Assembly (NCBI GenBank): GCA_016223135.1
Contig: JACRPQ010000010.1
Coordinates: 186,001-250,000, forward strand
Origin: Chloroflexota bacterium
GTDB taxonomy: Bacteria > Chloroflexota > Anaerolineae > Anaerolineales > Villigracilaceae
Direction: 5' to 3'
Length of the DNA stretch: 64,000 bases
The position numbers were made by a program, and so were the translations under genes. Shown here in pieces: positions 59,382 through 64,000 of this stretch. Each line of letters begins with the position of its first letter. Position 1 is the stretch's first letter. The notes below the pieces were generated by a model, which did not search any database, was not told where the DNA came from, and worked only from the letters and a program-made list of their open reading frames with translations.

Positions 59382-60725
59382 ATGTCAACCCCTATCCACG
59401 TCATCGGACACGTCAACCCGGATACCGACTCCATCGCCTCCGCCATGGGCTACGCCTGGCTGCTGCGCGAACGCGATAAAGTCAATGCCGTCGCGGCGCG
59501 CGCCGGCGCGCTCAACCCGCAAACATCCTGGGTACTGAAAACCCTCGGGCTCGAACCGCCCCTCCTGCTCACCGACGCCTCGCCGCGCTTCGAGTCCGTC
59601 ATGCAGCGGCTCGACAGCCTCCCCCCCGACGCCCAACTCGGCGCAGCCTGGACCCTCGCCAGCAAAACCGGCGGACTCGCCCCCATCGTCAACGCGGACG
59701 GCAAGCCCTACGGTCTCATCAACGGCTTGAGCCTGTTCAAATACTTCACCGAAACCCTCGGTCCGCGCCCCGGCGACACCACCGTGCGCGAGATGATGTC
59801 CGCGCCCTGCCGCGAAGCCGCCGATACCTCCGTTCCCCAATACAAAGCCGGCGCCCACATCCGCGACTCGCTCAACCGCATCCTGCGCGACGCCTACGAC
59901 GATTACTGGGTGGTGGACGAAAACGGTCTCTACCTCGGCATTGCCCGCCAGCGCGACCTGCTCAACCCGCCGCGCCTCAAAATCATCCTCGTGGATCACA
60001 ACGAACCGCGTCAGGCGCTCGCCTCGCTCGAAGAAGCCGAACTGCTCGAAATCCTCGACCATCACCGCCTCGGCAACCCGCACACGCATACGCCGATTCG
60101 TTTTACGGTGGACATCGTCGGCTCGACCTCCACCCTCGTCAGCGAACAGACCGCCGAAGCGGGACTCTCCATGCCCCCTGCCCTCGCGGGCGCGCTTCTC
60201 GCTGGACTTTTAGCGGATACCCTCATCCTGACCTCTCCCACCACCACGCCGCGCGACAAGGAAGCCGCACAGCGGCTTGCCCGCTGGGCGTTCGTCAGCG
60301 GAGGTCCCCTCAAAGGCGAGACCATCGAATCCTTCGGCAAGGCAGTCTTGAGCGCCGGCGCGGGACTCTCCAACCGCAAAGCGGAGGACGTGGTCAGCAC
60401 CGACATCAAGCCCTACGAAGCGGGTGGATTCAAGTTCGCCATTGCCCAGGCGGAAGTGACCGACCTCCTGCAACTCGCCGAGCATCTCGCACCGCTCACG
60501 CAAGCCCTCGACGACTTGCGCGACAAGCGCGGGCTCGACTTTGCCATGCTGCTCGTCACCGACGTAGTGCGCGGCTCTAGCCGCCTGCTGCTCTCCTCCA
60601 ACCCGCCGCCCATCCTCAACGACCTGCCCTACCCGCCCCTCCCCGACGGCACCCGCGACGCCCCCGGCGTGGTTTCGAGGAAGAAGCAATTACTGCCAGT
60701 AGTGTTGGGCCTGCTGGAAAGATAG
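59382..60725 (+). CDS. ppaC: Family II (Mn-dependent) inorganic pyrophosphatase with CBS domains
   Basis: A 447-residue DHH-superfamily enzyme. The DHH part has GHVNPDTDSIASAMGYAWLL, VDHNE, ILDHHRLG and VGSTSTLV; the C-terminal DHHA2 part ends SRKKQLLPVVLGL, the substrate-binding signature. About 180 residues are inserted after the first motifs and contain a CBS pair (GGLAPIVNADGKPYGLING and DYWVVDENGLYLGIARQRDL), as in nucleotide-regulated CBS-PPases; a DRTGG domain is not visible. It hydrolyses PPi to phosphate. ATG 59382 was chosen; the longer in-frame reading overlaps the upstream gene. No clear ribosome site. Confidence 0.9.
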   Translation: MSTPIHVIGHVNPDTDSIASAMGYAWLLRERDKVNAVAARAGALNPQTSWVLKTLGLEPPLLLTDASPRFESVMQRLDSLPPDAQLGAAWTLASKTGGLAPIVNADGKPYGLINGLSLFKYFTETLGPRPGDTTVREMMSAPCREAADTSVPQYKAGAHIRDSLNRILRDAYDDYWVVDENGLYLGIARQRDLLNPPRLKIILVDHNEPRQALASLEEAELLEILDHHRLGNPHTHTPIRFTVDIVGSTSTLVSEQTAEAGLSMPPALAGALLAGLLADTLILTSPTTTPRDKEAAQRLARWAFVSGGPLKGETIESFGKAVLSAGAGLSNRKAEDVVSTDIKPYEAGGFKFAIAQAEVTDLLQLAEHLAPLTQALDDLRDKRGLDFAMLLVTDVVRGSSRLLLSSNPPPILNDLPYPPLPDGTRDAPGVVSRKKQLLPVVLGLLER

Positions 60726-60738
60726 CTGCGCTATCGAA

Positions 60739-60744
60739 TAGAAT
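60739..60744 (+). promoter_or_regulatory. -10 box 7 nt before xdhC
   Basis: TAGAAT, 7 nt, ATG at 60752. Leaderless pattern. Confidence 0.45.
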
Positions 60745-60751
60745 TTATTCA

Positions 60752-61567
60752 ATGTCATCCCTCTACCAAGCCCTCTCCGAACTGGAAAAGAAGAACGAAG
60801 CCGCCGCGCTTTGCACGGTGGTGAAAAGCGAAGGCTCCACGCCGCGGCATGTGGGCAGTAAGATGCTCGTCTATCCCGATGGCAAGTTCATCGGCACCAT
60901 CGGCGGCGGCGATTTGGAACATCGCGTCCTCGATGAGGCATGGATGGCAATCAGCGACGGTCAGCCGCGCCTGCTCAAGTATTCGATGGTGGACCCCAGC
61001 CGCGGCGACCCCGGCGTATGCGGCGGGACTGTGGAGGTGTTTGTGGAACCGATTCTTCCCGCTCCCATGATTGTCGTCATCGGCGGAGGACACGTCGGCA
61101 AGGCGGTTGTGCATCTCGCCAAGTGGCTGGGATTCCGCGTCGCCGTCAGCGATGACCGCGCGGAGTTCTGCACGCCCGAAGCCGTGCCGGGCGCAGACGC
61201 CTACTACCCCTGCCCGATGGCAGAGTTGCCGAATCAACTCAAAGTGACGCGTCAGACATATTTGGTGGTGACCAGCCGAGGGTCCAGCATTGACGCGGCG
61301 GGACTGCCGGCGCTGCTCCGCTCGCAGGCGGCGTACATCGGCGTCATCGGTTCGAAACGCCGCTGGCTGACAACGGTCAAAGCGCTGAAAGAGCAGGGAA
61401 TTCCGGACGAATTGATTCAAAGGGTTCATTCGCCAATCGGTTTGGAACTGAACGCCGAGACGCCCGAGGAGATTGCCGTCAGCATCTTGGCGGAAATTTT
61501 GATGGTGCGCGGCAGGGGGACGGGGAAGATGATGAAGGAGGGGAATGAAGTGATCAGTAATCAGTGA
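60752..61567 (+). CDS. xdhC: XdhC/CoxI-family molybdenum hydroxylase maturation factor
   Basis: A 271-residue XdhC/CoxI protein. The N-terminal domain has CTVVKSEGSTPRHVGSKMLV and GTIGGGDLEHRVL; the C-terminal Rossmann domain has MIVVIGGGHVGKAVVHLAKW, VTSRGSSIDAAGLPALLRS, YIGVIGSKRRW and SPIGLELNAETPEEIAVSIL. XdhC binds molybdenum cofactor, promotes its sulfuration and inserts it into XDH-family enzymes. It most likely serves the hydroxylase at 49.7-56.5 kb, although 4 kb away. TAGAAT is 7 nt before the ATG. The last codons (VISNQ) and the stop come from an AGTGATC repeat. Confidence 0.92.
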   Translation: MSSLYQALSELEKKNEAAALCTVVKSEGSTPRHVGSKMLVYPDGKFIGTIGGGDLEHRVLDEAWMAISDGQPRLLKYSMVDPSRGDPGVCGGTVEVFVEPILPAPMIVVIGGGHVGKAVVHLAKWLGFRVAVSDDRAEFCTPEAVPGADAYYPCPMAELPNQLKVTRQTYLVVTSRGSSIDAAGLPALLRSQAAYIGVIGSKRRWLTTVKALKEQGIPDELIQRVHSPIGLELNAETPEEIAVSILAEILMVRGRGTGKMMKEGNEVISNQ

Positions 61568-61605
61568 TCAGTGATCAGTGATCAGTAATCGGTAGGCAGT
61601 GAGCA
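61550..61605. repeat. AGTGATC/AGTAATC tandem repeat, T15
   Basis: About seven 7-bp units beginning inside the xdhC 3' end and supplying its stop codon. Confidence 0.88.
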
Positions 61606-61665
61606 AGTGATTGAGGCGCGAAACGTTTGGATGCCGAATTCGTAGAAAAATAAGACAAACGGTTC

Positions 61666-61693
61666 TTGACCGGCAAGGCTGATAGGCTATAAT
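61666..61693 (+). promoter_or_regulatory. Sigma-70-type promoter of the SPFH-HTH gene
   Basis: TTGACC (61666-61671), 16-bp spacer, TATAAT (61688-61693), 31 nt before an ATG with an AAAGGAG ribosome site. Confidence 0.7.
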
Positions 61694-61724
61694 CGCAATA
61701 ACGGACTTCAAAAAGGAGAATATC

Positions 61725-62774
61725 ATGGCGAGAGTTTTTGACGTTATCGAATACCCGAGCGAAATGAAGGGTGAAATCGTCCATCGTTTCCCCGAAACGG
61801 GCATCGGCGATTACCGCATCGGCTCGCAGTTGATTGTGCGCGAGTCGCAGGCGGCGGTCTTCTTCCGCGACGGGCAGGCGCTGGATGTGTTCCGCGCCGG
61901 ACGTCACACGCTGACTACCGCAAACATCCCCCTGCTCATCAATTGGCTCGGCAAATTGTTCAACGAGCGTACGCCCTTCCCGGCAGAGGTGTACTTCGTC
62001 TCGATGAAGGAATTTGCCAATGAAAAGTGGGGCACGCCCCAGCCAATCATCGTCCGCAACCCGGGCATGGGGTTGGGCGTGGCGCTCTTGCAAGGCTTTG
62101 GCACCTTCTCATTCCAGGTAAAGGACCCCCAGCAATTCGTGACGCAGGTGGTCGGCACACAAGGCGCATACCGCACAGCCGACATCGAAGAACGCCTGAA
62201 GACGATGCTGCTTTCCACGCTTCAAGACGTGCTGGGTGAGACAACCGCCGCCAAGAGCGTGGTGGAACTCATCGGGCTGACGGAGGAAGTGGGCGCGGCA
62301 GTGCGGGCGAAGGCGCAGGATGACTTCCAGGCGCTGGGGCTGGAATTGAAATCGTTCTACATCGGCAACCTCAAACCGTCCAGCAAGTCGGCGCAGGAAC
62401 TGCGCGATATGGGCATGCTCGACATGGCAACCTACACCCAACTGCAAGCCGCCGACGCGATGCGCGACGCGGCGCAAAACCCCAGCGGCGGCGCGGGTCT
62501 CACCGCAGGCATTGGCGCTGGCATGGGCATCGGCAACCTCATGCAGCAGGCAACCTCCGGCGCGATGCAGCAACAGCAGGGACAGCAATCCGGCGGAGGC
62601 GGCGCCGCGGCAAACATCCCCGAAGTGATGACACCCTCCGAAGCGGCGGCAATCCTCAAAGTTTCCGAAGAGGACGTGAAAGCCGCCATCGAAGCCGGCG
62701 ACCTGAAAGCCAAGAAGCTCGGCAACGCCTACCGCATCAGCAAGGCGGCGCTGGAGGAGTTTTTGAAGGGGTGA
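61725..62774 (+). CDS. SPFH-domain protein with C-terminal excisionase-like HTH
   Basis: A 349-residue protein of the YdjI-like (virion core-like) SPFH group without a transmembrane segment. SPFH residues about 20-225 include LIVRESQAAVFFRDGQALDV, NWLGKLFNERTPFPAEVYFV and RAKAQDDFQALGLELKSFYI. A Gly/Gln-rich linker (QQQQGQQSGGGGAA) joins a C-terminal domain of about 50 residues: VMTPSEAAAILKVSEEDVKA, AIEAGDLKAKKLGNAYRISK. This matches the helix-turn-helix-17 (excisionase/MerR-like) pattern. In YdjI-type proteins the C-terminus is usually a zinc ribbon. Function unknown. It has a good promoter and ribosome site, and an intrinsic terminator follows. Confidence 0.85.
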   Translation: MARVFDVIEYPSEMKGEIVHRFPETGIGDYRIGSQLIVRESQAAVFFRDGQALDVFRAGRHTLTTANIPLLINWLGKLFNERTPFPAEVYFVSMKEFANEKWGTPQPIIVRNPGMGLGVALLQGFGTFSFQVKDPQQFVTQVVGTQGAYRTADIEERLKTMLLSTLQDVLGETTAAKSVVELIGLTEEVGAAVRAKAQDDFQALGLELKSFYIGNLKPSSKSAQELRDMGMLDMATYTQLQAADAMRDAAQNPSGGAGLTAGIGAGMGIGNLMQQATSGAMQQQQGQQSGGGGAAANIPEVMTPSEAAAILKVSEEDVKAAIEAGDLKAKKLGNAYRISKAALEEFLKG

Positions 62775-62775
62775 T

Positions 62776-62812
62776 TGGTAAGCGGCAAATGGTAAATGGT
62801 AAGTGGTAAATG
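62776..62812. repeat. GGTAAAT-type tandem repeat, T16
   Basis: Five 7-bp units (GGTAAGC, GGCAAAT, GGTAAAT, GGTAAGT, GGTAAAT) right after the SPFH-HTH stop codon. Confidence 0.88.
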
Positions 62813-62846
62813 AAAAGAGGAGTCTGGGAACAGGCTCCTCTTTTTG
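62813..62846 (+). terminator. Intrinsic terminator of the SPFH-HTH gene
   Basis: AAAAGAGGAG (62813-62822) pairs with CTCCTCTTTT (62835-62844), 12-nt loop, then a T-run. Confidence 0.88.
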
Positions 62847-62896
62847 ATTGATTTCCACTGCAAAAAATTCACCACAGAGAGAACAGACGTGGCTTT

Positions 62897-63107
62897 ACTG
62901 CAAAAAGGTCGTTTACCGCCGAGCCGCAGAGTACGCGGAGATATACAATAATGAAAAAAAACCTGAATTCGGGATAAGACTTTTGAATCGTCCCGAAGGC
63001 TTTTGACGCAGCGGGTTCGAGAGCAGAATCAGCCTTCGGGACGCTTATCCCGAACTGAGGCAAAAAACTCTGCGCTCCCCGCGTCTCCGCGATGAGTTTT
63101 TACAGTG
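62897..63107. repeat. Element family E, copy E3, interrupted by a C element
   Basis: Left end ACTGCAAAAAGGTCGTTTAC, right end CGATGAGTTTTTACAGTGG, middle CTCTGCGCTCCCCGCGTCTC. Compared with E2, about 100 bp of element C2 has been inserted between the A-rich part and CTCTGCG. Together with T16 and the terminator it fills the 348-bp gap before nnrD. Confidence 0.82.
62960..63060. repeat. Palindromic element family C, copy C2 (inside E3)
   Basis: 101 bp, differing from C1 (30206-30306) at two to three bases. Nested within E3, flanked on both sides by A-rich sequence. Confidence 0.92.
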
Positions 63108-63122
63108 GTCTCAGGCGTGTAC

Positions 63123-64000
63123 TCATTCGATGTCGCTCAACACATCCGCGACCGAGTTCAACACGTCGCTTGCCAGGACGGACGCGGCAGTACCAAGATC
63201 GTCTGCAGCGTAGAGTCCGGCTTGGGCGTGGATCCAGGCTCCGGCGACGGCTGAAGCGTAAGCGTCCAAGCCTTGAGCGCGCAGACCCACAATCAATCCC
63301 GCCAGAACGTCGCCTGTGCCGGCGCGGGCAAGGGCAGGCGTAGCGACGGGAATGAGCGTCAGGCGTCCGTCGGGAGCGGCAATCAGCGTGAACGCGCCTT
63401 TCAGCACCACCACATGCCCCCACTCTTTCGCATACTTCAATGCGACCGCCTGCCGGTTCTCTTGAATCTCCTCTTTCGACAAGCCGGTCAAAACGGACAT
63501 TTCGCCGGGATGCGGCGTGAGGATGGAAAGCGGGGGAAGCTTCGACGCCCAGTCCTTGATTTGCGCCAGCAGTTTCAACCCGTCCGCATCAATGACCAGC
63601 GGGGGAAGTTTCGCTTCATTCTCGGACTTCGGACTGCTTTCCTGATGAATGAAGCCAATCCGCGCCGGGGCTTTTTTCTGAGCAGACGTGCCTGCAAGCA
63701 AATCTTCGAGGAAGACTTTGGTGGTCGCCTCGGTTCCAAAACCGGGACCGAGCAGCAGCGCGCTGGTTTTCTCGAAATTTTTCGCCAGCACATCGGCGGC
63801 GGTTTCGGAGATGCGCCCCGCCTCATGCGGAAGCAGAACCCAGGTCGCTTCGGGGAATTGACCCGCCAGCGCGCCATGCAAGGGCGCCGGCACCGCCAGC
63901 GTGACCAGCCCTGCGCCGACGCGGTACGCCGCCTCGCCCGCCAGCAAAGCGGCGCCCGTGAAATTGACCGAGCCAGCCGCGATGAGCGCCGTGCCAAACG
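63123..64000 (-). CDS. nnrD: ADP-dependent NAD(P)H-hydrate dehydratase, partial
   Basis: The C-terminal 292 residues of a YjeF_C/NnrD carbohydrate-kinase-like domain; the gene continues past the right edge of the window. The visible part begins FGTALIAAGSVNFTGAALLA, and includes GAGLVTLAVP, LLLGPGFG, PPLVIDADGLKLL, LTPHPGEMSVL, VVLKGAFTLIA and ARAGTGDVLAGLIVGLRAQG with the catalytic Asp in GTGD. The enzyme repairs hydrated NAD(P)H using ADP. A fused N-terminal epimerase (YjeF_N/NnrE) may precede it, outside the window. About 40 extra residues around 63600-63680 look like a low-complexity loop. Confidence 0.93.
   Translation of the reverse strand, partial: FGTALIAAGSVNFTGAALLAGEAAYRVGAGLVTLAVPAPLHGALAGQFPEATWVLLPHEAGRISETAADVLAKNFEKTSALLLGPGFGTEATTKVFLEDLLAGTSAQKKAPARIGFIHQESSPKSENEAKLPPLVIDADGLKLLAQIKDWASKLPPLSILTPHPGEMSVLTGLSKEEIQENRQAVALKYAKEWGHVVVLKGAFTLIAAPDGRLTLIPVATPALARAGTGDVLAGLIVGLRAQGLDAYASAVAGAWIHAQAGLYAADDLGTAASVLASDVLNSVADVLSDIE

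Noticed and set aside
62620-62774. Prophage excisionase
   Set aside because: The excisionase-like domain is fused to an SPFH domain with its own promoter and terminator, and there is no integrase or other phage gene nearby.

Overview
The window is dense bacterial chromosome with about 50 protein genes, four tRNA genes and no phage, plasmid or transposase gene. The gene content points to a Chloroflexota bacterium of the Anaerolineae type: a membrane-fused spermidine synthase, DtxR regulators carrying FeoA domains, a very long GAF/HD-GYP regulator, three SPFH proteins and a tungsten aldehyde oxidoreductase. This assignment is inference from gene content only. Two gene-expression features stand out. 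Many genes have a TATAAT-like box only 6-8 nt before the start codon and no Shine-Dalgarno sequence, which suggests leaderless mRNAs. UGA is read as selenocysteine in selD.

Layout. 1-5 kb: hemolysin III-like protein, fused spermidine synthase, small proteins and an ATP-grasp enzyme. 5-9.2 kb: an iron operon with two DtxR-type regulators (the second membrane-anchored and ending in FeoA domains) and FeoB split into a GTPase gene and a permease gene. 9.2-19 kb: uvrB with a LexA-type box, a tRNA Phe-Gly-Cys cluster, a REC-PAS-8xGAF-HD-GYP giant, and tyrS behind what looks like a Tyr-codon leader-peptide attenuator. 19-26.5 kb: lipoprotein, SDR epimerase, HNH nuclease, tRNA-Ser, an RNA-processing operon (GNAT, RNase D, beta-CASP nuclease) and an nfeD-SPFH pair. 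26.6-33.5 kb: wecC-wecB, a secreted protein, a PyrK-like flavoprotein, a second SPFH protein and a selenoprotein SelD. 33.7-49.5 kb: a CNNM/CorC protein, HAD phosphatase, EamA transporter, rarA, phosphatase, AOR-MoaD, MFS and GNAT genes, a Ser/Thr kinase, a thioesterase and an ECF sigma/anti-sigma-like pair. 49.7-64 kb: molybdenum hydroxylase genes (FAD subunit, fused FeS/Mo subunit, XdhC) interleaved with an M16C protease, GGDEF protein, rhomboid, SDH_sah protease, CBS-pyrophosphatase, an SPFH-HTH fusion and a partial nnrD.

The non-coding DNA is mostly repeats of two kinds. The first is a set of short palindromic elements of about 80-115 bp (called families A-F here). Several share one design: an outer inverted repeat and an inner inverted repeat. 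One C element lies inside an E element, which implies past mobility. The second is a set of degenerate 7-8 bp tandem repeats (units such as GTACACAG, AGTGATC, AAAGTCG, GTAAATC). They sit between genes, supply stop codons, and lie in frame inside conserved enzymes (WecB, the molybdenum hydroxylase subunits, M16C protease).

The most interesting points are the tyrS attenuator with a probably leaderless leader peptide, selenoprotein SelD with a fdhF-like SECIS hairpin, the leaderless-start signature, the nested palindromic elements, and a molybdenum hydroxylase that has lost all four cysteines of one [2Fe-2S] site and resembles E. coli XdhD, a proposed selenium-dependent enzyme.
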